Shown: piece by piece, positions 9,458 through 20,195 of the stretch
How positions within the stretch are numbered: the stretch's first letter is position 1
Layout: each line of letters starts with the position of its first letter
Origin: Chara braunii
Lineage: Eukaryota; Streptophyta; Charophyceae; Charales; Characeae
Reading direction: 5' to 3'
Length of the DNA: 36,026 nt
Assembly (NCBI GenBank): GCA_003427395.1
Contig: BFEA01000241.1
Location: 2,014,971-2,050,996 of the forward strand
Position numbers and translations under genes: made by a program
The notes under the pieces: generated by a model
The model's input: only the letters and a program-made list of their open reading frames with translations
The model's database searches: none
Told to the model about the DNA's origin: nothing

Positions 9458-10399
9458 TCGGATTCCATCAATTCGAAAGGATTCCAAGCCGATATGACGC
9501 AATGTGGGGCGTAGAAACTGGTTGTGAACAAAAGCTATGATAATGATGGGGTTCATCCAGGCACTGGAGTACGAATGGCAGATGGCCCATGGCCTAGTTT
9601 GAGTGACAACAGGGGGTTGGCTAGAAGGATAAGGAGGACACAATCATTATAATGATGGCATCTGATACACTTTTCACCACTGGAGTAGGATATGCGGTAT
9701 TTGACACACCAATGCTCTCTTTCTTTCGTTTCCTGAGAAATAAGAAGACGTGGAAAAGGCTCGATCCAAATACTGTACACTCACACTCTCAGAGCATGCT
9801 CACACTAGGACTTTTCTGGATGCACCTGACTGCAGCTGCAGCTGGCTGTGGCAGAAAGCTCGAAAGCTCGACTAGAATGTGGCGAGATCCACCCACTGGA
9901 GGAAAGGCAGTGCCACTTAGTCTGGTAACTCATCCACTGTAAGGGGCACACAACTTAGACGGCAAGAACTTGATGCGGAAAGCAACGATGGGAATCCGAT
10001 GGGCAGGCGGCAGACAGAAGCTCAAGCCAGCAGATCATGACAACAGAAATTCTCAGAAATATGCAGTCATTCGGACCACGAATGAGGGCCTAGTTGCACC
10101 ACTGGCCATACGCCAAGCCTGGTGGCACTTACTCGCCAAACTTGGCACATGCGAAATCTGTCAGACGGCTCGCCACACCGTCGACACAAGTTGTAGCACG
10201 TGTTTTCGGTTTCCCCGCCTGTGCACGCCGGTTTGTGGAGGGTGGTCCTCGGACCTCTCCACAGAACAACTTTCTGGAGAGTGCACGGCTTCACGAGTCT
10301 ACAACCAGGTAGACAATGTCTTTTTACTTTCTGTAGAAGAAATATAGTGGCGAGTAAGTGCAACCAGGCCTCGAGTTCGACACGATTCTCATTTTTTTT
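9458..10399. other. No gene seen; partial inverted repeat 10086-10170 / 10345-10460
   Basis: No recognisable protein. TAGTTGCACCACTGG..CCTGGTGGCACTTACTCGCC near 10090-10140 recurs in inverse orientation (GGCGAGTAAGTGCAACCAGG near 10352 and GTGCAACTAGGCC near 10441), so an old inverted-repeat element may surround the 107-bp repeat. Confidence 0.4.
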
Positions 10400-10613
10400 G
10401 CTCTCCACGCATCCGCCACGAATTGTGACGGATGGCAAGTAGTGCAACTAGGCCATGAGTGGAAGCTAGGCGGGTGAGAAGACAAACTGGACACCAGAGC
10501 CAAAATGCTCTCCACGCATCCGCCACGAATTGTGACGGATGAAGAGTAGTGCAACTAGGCCATGAGTGGAAGCTAGGCGGGTGAGAAGACAAACTGGACA
10601 CCAGAGCCAAAGA
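10400..10613. repeat. 107-bp tandem duplication with a near-palindrome
   Basis: Units start at 10400 and 10507. Each carries CATCCG..CGGATG, an imperfect 25-bp palindrome, followed by AGTAGTGCAACTAGGCCATG and CAAACTGGACACCAGAGCCA. Confidence 0.95.
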
Positions 10614-10845
10614 CAATCATTCAGAAAATACCTCCGGCTGACAAGACCAGTAAGATTATGAAAGGGCAGACCCTGAACAACTCACCAAAACTTCTCTGCA
10701 TGTATTTTACTGGGAAGCTGGAGGTCTACGGCCCACATAACGCCAGTAGATGGAGTCTTCCACACAGGTCCACCTCGGTAAGTGGCCTTACCTGCAACGG
10801 AGTTCTTTTTTTGGGGGGGAAACTACGTGGGGGTCGCAGAAACGC

Positions 10846-10989
10846 GTTATAATTGCACTAGGGGCCAAGATACAGTTTCGAATTGCAGTTTGGGCCATGT
10901 ATACAACCCAGCTTTCTGGCCAGGCTGGGTGCCCGGAATGCAATTACAAATTGTGTCTTGCCCCCTACTACCCCTAGTGCAATTATAAC
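10846..10989. mobile_element. 144-bp MITE (family F)
   Basis: The inverted ends begin GTTATAATTGCACTAGGGG and continue through a CAAGAYACARTTT..AATTGCA block on both arms. The same arm occurs alone at 17723-17762 (GTTATAATTGCGCTATGGGG, then CAAGACACAGTTTGTAATTG), so it is a dispersed family. Confidence 0.8.
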
Positions 10990-11156
10990 TCATTTTTTAA
11001 CCGCGGAGTTTTTCATCCGCTAATTACAAATTTCTAGACATTTATCTCTCTCTGAGATGAACGTGACTCTATTCACTCTACTGGAGTTACCCCCTTTTTT
11101 TTAAAACAACAAAAAAGTAATGCACCTACGCAGTATAGATACGCTGGAGGCCAAAG

Positions 11157-11256
11157 GTCTTCAGCCGAATGGAACGCCCCATCATTATCACTGTGTCTAG
11201 ACTCAAAATTGCCCCAACTACAGCAATACTGACCTGCCTTTCTATTCGGGTGAAGA
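11157..11256. mobile_element. MITE (family C), second diverged copy
   Basis: The inverted ends GTCTTCAGCCGAATGGAACG (11157-11176) and TTTCTATTCGGGTGAAGAC (right) match the 5375-5501 element, as does the interior (CATCATTAT.., ..AAATTGSCMCAACT). More diverged than the first copy. Confidence 0.75.
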
Positions 11257-11663
11257 CAGTAGGTCTGTATAATGACAAAGCCAATCCCATGGCTTCAGGG
11301 CAATCCATGGTCTCAGCTCAAAAGAGGCTCAATGGACAATGAACCCCGTTTGCAGCGGTTGCAGCTCCGGACTACTAGACAGGTGACATGACAAAAGCAA
11401 ACCCACTCTTGCAGGGTGCTTGGATCACCTCAAATAGCTGGGCCTCCCCACTACTGTTTCTGGGAGGAAAAAAGCACTAAGATTAGTAAGATACAATTCT
11501 GCTTTAAATTTACCTAGTCAGGGAAGTGAATCCCTTATAGCTTCCCTGCTACTTCTGTCGTTGTTCATATTAACTTCATAGTACTTACTTATGCCATAGT
11601 CAGTGCGGGCAGGGTGGAGGGACCTCCAGGCAACACGACTCGAATCCTTGGAGCTCAGCCTGC
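11257..11663. other. No gene seen
   Basis: Short unique-looking stretch without open frames of note. Confidence 0.4.
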
Positions 11664-11773
11664 GTAGCACCGTGTTCGGGTTCGGTGACCAAACCCGAAC
11701 ATAAAATACCGAACCTGAACACGGGCCAAAATGGCAAAACCTACCGAACCCGAACGTATAATTTGAGGCTGGG

Positions 11774-11774
<1 letters not shown>

Positions 11775-11830
<56 letters not shown>
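11775..11830. repeat. G56 homopolymer
   Basis: 56 consecutive G. It could form G-quadruplex DNA if real. Runs this long are also hard to sequence, so its length is unreliable. Confidence 0.9.
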
Positions 11831-11831
<1 letters not shown>

Positions 11832-11855
11832 ATCCTTCACTTTACACACACACAA

Positions 11856-11888
<33 letters not shown>

Positions 11889-12154
11889 CGCACACATACA
11901 ATGATACACGCACACACACACATACACAAACACTCGCGTGGCAACCACACACAGGAGGAGAGGGTCGGGAGCTGGAGGAGGGGACATTGGTTGGGGAGAA
12001 AAGTCGGAAGAAGGCGCCGAGGGGTGATGATGGAGGAGGACGGAAGAAGAAGTAGAAGAAGAAGAACTGTGAAGAAGAAGAACTGTGAAGAAGAAGAACT
12101 GTGAAGAAGAAGAAGAAGAAGAAGAAGAAGAAGAAGAAGAAGAAGAAGAAAAAC

Positions 12155-12159
<5 letters not shown>

Positions 12160-12235
<76 letters not shown>

Positions 12236-12236
12236 N

Positions 12237-12327
<91 letters not shown>
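12160..12327. repeat. (CT)n-(CA)n compound microsatellite with N at 12236
   Basis: About 113 bp of CT runs directly into about 55 bp of CA. The single N lies inside the CT part. Confidence 0.95.
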
Positions 12328-12330
<3 letters not shown>

Positions 12331-13063
12331 TGGCGACGGTGATGGCGACGACGGATGGGCGGGCGGGCACGGCAGGCGACGACGGACGAGCGCCCACGGA
12401 TGGCGGCGGACTGCTTGCAGCGCGATGGCGACAACGGACGGGCAGCCACGGCAGTGGACGACCGTCACCCAAACTGGCCCTCTCTCGAACCAGTGGGGGG
12501 GGCAGTTTGGATTTCGAATTTCCCCCCCCCNCCCCCNCTCTGACCCCCCCCCCCACGGCCCCTGCCAACCGGGAATGGCCAAAATGGACCCAGTAGTGGG
12601 CTAGCGGAAACACGTTCGGGGGGGCCGATTCCGTGTTCGGTCCCCGCTTAGCCGAACGTCCGAACGTGTTCGACGTTCGGTGGGCGCACCGAACGTGTTC
12701 GGCGTGCTACCCAGAGCTTAGCCATGTCTCGCCTACAAAAAAAATTGGAAATTGTAACGCATTGTACAACATGAGTACAAAACCAGCATTGTACTCCCTT
12801 GTACTTTACCCACAAACAAATTGTTTCTGGGCTTTACAAGCCCCCCCTCCCCACAAAAGAACAAACATGGGGCAATGGCCCCCGGGGGAAAAAAAAGAAA
12901 ATTGGACTTCTTTTTAATTCTCTTTTTTTTTTTTCCTGTGGAGGTATTTTTTTGGCCCTAGAGACCAGTTTCGACCGGCCCAGAAACTGGGTACTGACAA
13001 AAGGCCTGAAGCAGGCCAAAAGGCCCTGTAGAAAAGGCCAGGGGCCCTCATGATTCAGACCAT

Positions 13064-13246
13064 TTGTTTGTTTGTTTGTTTGTTTGTTTGTTTGTTTGTT
13101 TGTTTGTTTGTTTAATGGGAACAAAGCTCCAATCTATTTATGGGGAGCAGCACGTGGTGGGAACCGGACCCAGCGTCCCATATGGAAAATTACATCGAAT
13201 TTAGAAATTTGAGATACTGGGGCCATTACCCGGCTTTGGCTAAGAG
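13064..13246 (-). mobile_element. SINE-like element S2, copy 1, with (CAAA)n tail
   Basis: On the minus strand the order is: A-box-like TAGCCAAAGCCGGG (13229-13242), a B-box-like CCGGTTCCCACC (13157-13166 region), CTGCTCCCCATAAATAGATT, then a (CAAA)n tail (TTTG on plus, 13064-13113). The same order occurs at 26781-26916, and a shortened copy at 13388-13482. Pol III-like boxes plus a simple-repeat 3' tail fit a tRNA-derived SINE. Confidence 0.65.
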
Positions 13247-13387
13247 AAAATTGGAGCTACTTATGAGATTACTACGACAAACTTCAGAATTGGACAAAAT
13301 CCAGAAACCAACTCAGGAGCCCCCCATCAATCCTCTTTACCTCACTCCGGCAAGACTAAAACAGAGCCACCATCTCTGTTGCTGCTG

Positions 13388-13482
13388 TATGTTTGTTTGT
13401 TTGTTTGTTTGTTTGTTTGTTTTAATTGCTCCAATCTATTTGTGGGGAGCAGCACATGCTGGGAACCGGGCCTAGTGTCCCT
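13388..13482 (-). mobile_element. SINE-like element S2, copy 2, 5'-truncated
   Basis: Shares GCTCCAATCTATTTRTGGGG and AGCA..GGGAACCGGRCC with copy 1 and again abuts (TTTG)n on plus. The CCCGGCTTTGGCTA A-box part is missing, as in 5'-truncated retrocopies. Confidence 0.65.
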
Positions 13483-13499
13483 TATAATTGGAATACATT

Positions 13500-14006
13500 G
13501 ATGATTGATGAAAATTTGGGATGATTCAGGAACACTTCAGAATGATTGAGATAATAAGCTAGAGATTGATGTTGACTTCTCTGAATGCTTAATATTGCTT
13601 ATCTACTCAGATCTCACCTAATAGCCTAACCCTTATCTCAAATATCCATACCAACCAGCCAGTCTCTACCGAGCGAATATTGTATACCAACCAAGCATTT
13701 ACCCGGTATCACACCCCAATCTAGCTAGGTTACAGGGCGGCGCCACCCACCCCAGCGCCGATCCTCGTCGGCCAGATTGTAGCCTTTGGTCAAGTATTGT
13801 AATTGCCTTCCACCCTCAGCAATTACCAGATCTCTATGCAAGGCCTCAAGCTCCCATAAAGGTTACAGGGCGATCCCCCAGCGTTGGCCAGCGTCTCAAC
13901 CTGGGCAACAACACAATAAAAGCTCAATTAGGAAATCAGCTAGACTAGAATGTAACCTAAGAATTCGGATCTGATAATAGTGGGATCCTGAGCAAACAAC
14001 CAATCA

Positions 14007-14042
<36 letters not shown>

Positions 14043-15416
14043 ACTTGATGTTGATTGACCCTCCCCTGTCCACCCCACCTCTTTTCCCCTCTTACCACCC
14101 CTCCTCTCCTTTGATGCCTCCGCTAATCAGAACCACTCTGTTGTTGAACAGTTCCTATGAGTCACAGCCCCAACAATAGGAAAGCCTCCCTCTACCCTTC
14201 TCCCCTCGAAGAAGTTTTTTCCTCCAAAAAGCCTACCTCAAGCTATCTCTGCCCTACTCTGCCACCGCTAGTAGTTGATGTTCCGCCTTCCATCTCTCCC
14301 AGCCCCAGAGTTAGACAGTCCCCCTTGTCCGCCCTTATTTCCTGTAGGCAAACACTTTTCACCATGTGTTTCCCCTGCAGAAAAGAGCTCTCCCTACTCA
14401 ATTCATCCTGCCCTCCATGTCTACAACCTTGTGGGGAGGATTTTTACAACCTCAAGTATACAAAAGAACAGGGAAATAAGAATTGAGAGGTTGATGATGA
14501 TGATGATGATGATGATGAAGCTGATGAGAATGGAAAACTCAATGAGATGATGACGGCGAGAACTGCACTAGGATGAAGAAACTAATGAATAGGTTAATAA
14601 GAAGAAGTAGCGCAATGATGTAGAAGACCCACCGCACCCTGATGATGTCAACAATCAACGTGAAGATTTACGACGCCCTAGAAGAGTGCGATGATGACAG
14701 CAGTGCACTGCGCAATGAAGATTTTTTTTATTTTTTTTTTCGCCATTGTGCTATGAGCACATGGCAGCATAAAAAAAATGATGACGATCAGCATCATAGG
14801 AAAGAAAAATGTTGATGAAGACAATAGTCGCCCAGCTGCAATATTGAGATGATGATAACCTGCAAGATACAAACACAAACAATAGAACAAGGAAACAACC
14901 TGATGAAGAGTTGCTCCCCTAATGATGACCTCCCTGATGAGGAGCAACTCGCCTAATGATGACCTCCTTAATGAAGATTAGCTCCCCTAATGATAACCTT
15001 CCTGATCAAGAACAGTTGCATCCCAGATAACCTCCCTGTTGATAATTATGGCCAATGTTGTGATGATGGTGACAAATAGATCCCTGGTGATCTCCCTCCA
15101 CACACCCCAATCATATGATAACCCTCGCACTTTGCGCTTAATTCTAGTCTGTCGTCCAACACACTTCAGTCTCCATGGGGTTAACTCCACGTTCCTCCAC
15201 CGACCGTTGGCTTCCGCCAACTCGCTTGAGCAGATACAGTCTCCTGCTGGAGCGTTGGCTATGGAGTACTTCATGCAGAAGTCACTAGAAGAATGATTGA
15301 GCAGCAACTTTCGCCACCACTCTCCCTTCTTTCTGTGACTCAGACCAGATGTCACTTCAGCCCGTGACGTGGCGTGGCCTAGCACATCTAGTTTTTGCAC
15401 GTGCGTCAAGCGCCAC
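13500..15416. other. No gene seen; many GAT/ATGATG tracts
   Basis: (GAT)n occurs at 14008-14042 and 14493-14518, with scattered GATGATG and CCTGATGA repeats through 14900-15030. A partial duplication GTTACAGGGCG..CCAGCG lies near 13730 and 13862. No recognisable protein; frames on both strands are short. Confidence 0.5.
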
Positions 15417-16140
15417 CTCCTACCCCCTCACCATATCACCAGCACGCTCGCCTACGCGTGTTTATCGACCAGCAGCCCGCATCTCACCCCGTGAAAGCCG
15501 CCAGCGTTTCGCCACATGTGAGAAACCAATGTCTCGTCCCTCTCTAAAGGTCAGCGCCTCGCCGATTGTCTGCAGCCAGCGCTTCGCCACTCGTGAGCAA
15601 CCAGCGACACACCTCCCAACAGCGACCAGCGCCTCGCCGCCATCGCGCAGCCAGCACCTCACCACCTGTGCTATCGTGAAATGACAAACTCCTACCCCCT
15701 CACCACATCACCAGCACGCTCCCCCAATCGTGTTTACCCACCAGCAGCCAGCTCCTCACCCTGTGAAAGTCGTCAGCGCCTCGCCACGTGTGAAAGACCA
15801 GCGCCTCGTCCCTCGCAGAAGGCCAGTTCCTCGCCACCTGTCGGCAGCTAGCGCCTCGCCACTCATGAGCGACCAGCGCCACGCCTCCCAACAACAACCA
15901 GTGTCTCGCCGCCATCGCGCAGCCAGCACCTCGCCACATGTGCTATCCTGGAATGATAACCTCCTACCCCCTCACCACATCACCAGCACACTCGCCCACT
16001 CGTGTTTACCCACCAACAGCCAGCGCCTCGCCCCGTGAAAGCCGCCAGCGCCTCACCACATATGAAAGACTAACGCCTCGTCCCTCACAAAAGGTCAGCG
16101 CCTCGCCACTCATGAGCAACCAGCACCACGCCTCTCAACC
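15417..16140. repeat. 272-bp satellite, about 2.7 units, with internal subrepeats
   Basis: CTCCTACCCCCTCACCAYAT starts at 15417, 15689 and 15961, exactly 272 bp apart. Inside each unit a shorter motif around CCAGCGCCTCGCCAC recurs several times at roughly 30-bp spacing, so the unit itself probably grew from a smaller repeat. The third unit stops near 16140. Open frames here are interrupted and differ between units, so I do not call a gene. Confidence 0.92.
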
Positions 16141-16215
16141 ATCGCGACTCTCTGAACTGGGCCTGTAGAAGATTGCATGAGCCTGTCGGCCGAAGCTTTG
16201 CTCCCTGTACTTGAA
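16141..16215 (-). mobile_element. SINE 3'-end fragment (same family as 32850-33212)
   Basis: On the minus strand CTTCGG..GACAGGCTCATGCAATCT then CTACAGGCCCA matches the tail part of the longer SINE (CTTCGG..CAGACTCATGCAATCT then CTACATGCCCA). Confidence 0.55.
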
Positions 16216-16342
16216 TATGGTGGACCAAAGAGTTGCAAAAACTACCCACAATGTGCGTTTTGTCCACTTCGCACAGACAGTGACGAAGATAGAGCGGGCA
16301 CAGAACGGATAACATGAAAGCACGCGCTCACGCGCGCTTCAG

Positions 16343-16353
16343 GCACACACACA

Positions 16354-16407
<54 letters not shown>

Positions 16408-16419
16408 GGGAGAGCGAGC

Positions 16420-16451
<32 letters not shown>

Positions 16452-16465
16452 NNNNNNNNNNNNNN

Positions 16466-16555
<90 letters not shown>

Positions 16556-16584
16556 CACATACAAAGAGAGAGAGAGAGCAGCCA
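16343..16584. repeat. (CA)n-(GA)n compound repeat with 14-N gap
   Basis: CA from about 16343 to 16404, then GA to about 16578. A 14-base N gap lies at 16452-16465 inside the GA part. It is probably a leading, GC-core-less unit of the array that follows. Confidence 0.9.
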
Positions 16585-16663
16585 CATGGCACTGCCATGG
16601 TGCAACACCGCCAAGTTCGTGCCAACACGTGGTGCACACTCGCTTTGCACACACACACAGACT

Positions 16664-16733
<70 letters not shown>

Positions 16734-16824
16734 ATCCGCATGGCACTGCCGCAGTCACGGCGCAGTGCAACACCGCCAACACGTGGTGCGCACTCGCTTT
16801 GCACACACACACACAAACACACAC

Positions 16825-16885
<61 letters not shown>

Positions 16886-16955
16886 AAGGTCACATGGCAC
16901 TGCCGCGGTGCGACACCGCCAACACGTGTTGCACACTCTCTTTACACACACACAT

Positions 16956-17049
<94 letters not shown>

Positions 17050-17060
17050 TGGCATTGCGT
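16585..17060. repeat. 154-bp composite satellite (GC core + CA + GA)
   Basis: CATGGCA(C/T)TGC starts at 16585, 16739, 16893 and 17048, spacing 154, 154 and 155 bp. Each unit has a core with ACACCGCCAA..ACACGTGKTGCRCACTC, then a short CA run, then a long GA run. The GA/CA lengths vary but trade off, so the total stays constant. Confidence 0.9.
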
Positions 17061-17400
17061 CATTTTATGAACACGATACGTGGTGTCCGTCCCCACTGGC
17101 AATTACGCGAGGAGCGATGTAGAGTGGGAGCGAGTCCGAGCGACGAGTGGTGCCGGCAGATCATGTGTAGTGTGCATAGTGCTTGCGGACACCACTTTTG
17201 GACTGCATCGTACTGCAACTTTTGGCGGGGGATGATTAGAAGCCGAGCAGGGGTGGAGGGCCAGAGGGGAGGCTGCGTGGTTCTAGGGGGTGTCGTAGAC
17301 AACCGGTGGACATGTGGACATTGTCGAGGCACCGTCAAGGGGGTTTGTCAGTTCTTTTTAAACTGTCATTGGTATAGGGGCGGCCGACGTAGATTCCCTA
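17061..17400. other. No gene seen
   Basis: One open plus-strand frame continues out of the satellite but has no recognisable motif. Confidence 0.35.
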
Positions 17401-17722
17401 GAGCTACGTGACCCCCACGGTCGTGGACCCTGCGGCCTTGTCCGCGGCCAATGAGGCCGCTCGCTACCCCGCGGCCTAGGCCGAGCGGCCGAAAAACTTT
17501 ACAGCCGCGCCACGGGTAGGCGGAGCCGCGAGCCCGAAAACGGGGCCCGCGCATCACCTGCGCATGACGTCCCTCTCAGGAAGCCACTAAACAAAAAAAA
17601 CAAAAACGTGAAATTTGGGGGGGGGGGTTTGGTGTGTGACCAAAAAAAAAAAAAAAATAGAAAAAAAACTAAATATTGATAAATTGATTGTTGGGGTAAC
17701 TTCAGAAGAGTCACAAAAACGA

Positions 17723-17762
17723 GTTATAATTGCGCTATGGGGCAAGACACAGTTTGTAATTG
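17723..17762. repeat. Solo terminal arm of MITE family F
   Basis: GTTATAATTGCGCTATGGGG then CAAGACACAGTTTGTAATTG is the same as the arm of the element at 10846-10989; no opposing arm is found nearby. Confidence 0.65.
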
Positions 17763-17826
17763 ATTAATTGGTGTATTGATTGATTGGTGGGGGAGGGGTC
17801 CTCCCTCCCATTCCCCCGGCACACGC

Positions 17827-17910
<84 letters not shown>

Positions 17911-18099
17911 TAATATAAGTTCAATCTATTTTTTTTACTTTTTCCTTTATTCTAATAAATAAAATAATAAAATAATAAAATAACTAGGCTACCAGCAGGG
18001 CCGCCCGGGTCACCCTATTTTCCCGTGCAACCCGGCCGTGCAAGGACCAGGGATTCAGGGAAGGTCCTAGGCCAAAAAAAAAAAAAAAAACAAAAAAAA

Positions 18100-18310
18100 A
18101 ACCGAAAACAAACTATGTTATGTAGAAAAATAAATTGAACAACTTTTGCCTCAGGATCACATCGAAATTCTTTACCACATTTACATTAAAATGTTTAAGT
18201 AAATTTTTTTTTTTTTTTTTTAATTTTTATTATTATTATTATTATTTTCATTTTGGTCCGACCAGGCAAGTGGACCCAGGCCACTCTGGTAGCCTAGTAG
18301 AATAATAAAT

Positions 18311-18341
<31 letters not shown>

Positions 18342-18454
18342 ATAAATAAATAAATTAGTAAAAAATAAGTAAATTACTTAAATTAATAAATAAATAAATT
18401 ATTTATTTATTAAAAATAATAATAATAATAATAATAATCATAAAATTATTAAAA

Positions 18455-18496
<42 letters not shown>

Positions 18497-18720
18497 GAAT
18501 AACAAGTAATAACTAATAAAGATATTAAAAAAAAACTGTAATAAAATTAAAAATAACCCAAAAGAATTTTCGACAAAGTACTACAAAGCTACACAGACAA
18601 TTTTCCTCAAGGCAACACCATTGAAGTATATTTGCATAAAAAAACAAAACATAATATATATATAGAAAAACAAAACTCCTCATGTAACAAGTTATGGGAT
18701 ACAAAAATAAAACTTATACA
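18100..18720. repeat. AT-rich simple-repeat block
   Basis: Poly-A, poly-T, (TAAA)n (about 18302-18440) and (AT)n (about 18461-18492) dominate. No coding potential. Confidence 0.9.
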
Positions 18721-18729
18721 ACAATACAG

Positions 18730-19820
18730 CATACCGGAAGCCTGTCACAGTCAGCTACCCAACCCATAAATTGAAACGTTGCGTTCAAACTAAATTCTCG
18801 CCGCCGCTTTGCAAAAACGACACACAACAAATACCGTCAAGAACACATGACCACGCATGTCCCCATCCTACGAGCTAAGCGCAAATACCTTACTCTGCAA
18901 CACACTGCAACACGAGACAAACTAAATTGTGAAATGACGCTTCCAAACAAAATCATAGCCAACGTTTATCCAATACGACAACCAGCAAATACCACCAAAA
19001 ACATGTGCTCACAAAATGTCCCTATCCTATGATATGAGAGCACACGCCATAGCCTGCAAACCGCCATAACAAAAGACAAACTTAACAAAATAACACGACA
19101 TCAAAAAACCCCTCGTACCACCTCTGAGTCCTACTTCCTACACCCTTCCCCCCCAACACACGAGTTAGACAAGACTACGTAAAAAAAAAAAAAAAACTTC
19201 CGACTAAAACATCTCTACGTACATAATTTTTTGCTACCATACCAATGACCATAATGAATGTATCCCCTCCACCCATATCTACCCTACGCAACCCCCTTCT
19301 ATCTTTCGAATTACACAAACCACATTTTTACATGATTGTCGTCAGGCTACCCCGCATCTCCTATATGCAGCTTCATTGCCTGAGACGCATCCGCATATAA
19401 TCACTTGCACTTACAGTGCTACAAGCGCTCTCTGTTGTGCATGCTCATGCTCCAGGTTGCATTGGTATGCTATGCTATCGCCGAATCCCAGCTCACATGC
19501 TTCTAAGCACGTAACGCTTTCTCAGTAACACGATCCCACTCAACTGCTCTACCAAACACACTCCTGACTAGAAAGTGTGACCCTAACTGCGCAATTGAAG
19601 ACGCGTCCTCGGTGCTACATATGGTGACACATGGCAACTGATCTCTACGATTCTCTAGAGGACCCGATGGCGACCATCAAAGATACGCCGTCCTCTGCAG
19701 AAGCGCTACGCACTCAGGTATGGTTCTACATACTCTTACCACATTGTGTCTGCCTAACAAACAAAATACCTATTAACTCCCTCCCTCCCCGAACCCGTCC
19801 ACCACTACTAACACACATAT
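18730..19820. other. No recognisable gene
   Basis: Moderately AT-rich, A/C-biased sequence with a loosely repeated theme (ACACACGAGACAAACT.., CATGTCCCCATCCTACGAG.. / AATGTCCCTATCCTATGATA..) near 18850-19080. Short frames only. The hammerhead-like motif follows directly. Confidence 0.4.
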
Positions 19821-19832
19821 TTAACCCCCTAA

Positions 19833-19885
19833 CGGGAGGCAGAGGCTGTCCCGCTGATGAGCTGCTATGGGTGCTAAGCAGCGAA
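19833..19885 (+). ncRNA. Hammerhead-ribozyme-like motif (type III topology)
   Basis: Stem I is CGGGA (19833-19837) paired with TCCCG (19849-19853), loop of 11. The core CTGATGA follows at 19854-19860. Stem II is GCTGC (19861-19865) paired with GCAGC (19878-19882), loop of 12, starting with the expected G-C pair. GAA follows at 19883-19885. All spacings match the conserved hammerhead catalytic core (CUGANGA, stem II, GAA). Departures: the two bases before stem I are AA rather than the U-H cleavage site, and G instead of A follows GAA. One base further out, U-A and C-G pairs would form a very short stem III. It may therefore be inactive or a variant. Confidence 0.55.
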
Positions 19886-20146
19886 GAGCGCGCTTCAGCG
19901 CGTGAACCCCCCAATGGCTGTCTTCAACAGTCATCTCTAATATCAGCCTAACTTCTAATCTGCTCCCCCCTTATTAATCCTTCAAAACTAACATGCATCC
20001 TGAGGCTCCTATTATGGAGTTGATGACTAAGTTTAATTTTTTCTTCTCTTTACCCAAATTATGTTCTGCCTGCTGCTAACTTGTCGCTATTTTACGATTG
20101 GACAGATGCATGGTCTGGTTCCCCATTGTATATGGGGTAGCCGTGT

Positions 20147-20195
<49 letters not shown>

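Larger units (their letters stand above)
11664..12710. mobile_element. About 1.05 kb inverted-end element filled with simple repeats
   Basis: GTAGCACCGTGTTCGGGTTC at 11664 mirrors GAACGTGTTCGGCGTGCTAC ending at 12710. Further GTTCGG/CCGAAC motifs cluster inside both ends (11670-11760 and 12610-12690). The interior is G56 (11775-11830), CA-rich (11844-11925), (GAA)n (about 12100-12150), (CT)n with an N (12160-12272) and (CA)n (12273-12327), then a CGACGG-rich stretch. No transposase. The long frames across the interior are simple-repeat translations. Confidence 0.55.

Noticed and set aside
11837-12613. Minus-strand frames of about 250 codons
   Set aside because: Arg-Glu and Cys-Val repeats from microsatellites; interrupted by N.
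14485-15030. Further CTGATGA strings as hammerhead cores
   Set aside because: They arise from GAT-rich repeats and lack the adjacent stems and GAA.
16314-17411. Long plus- and minus-strand frames across the 154-bp satellite
   Set aside because: Open only because GA/CA tracts lack stop codons; no protein features.
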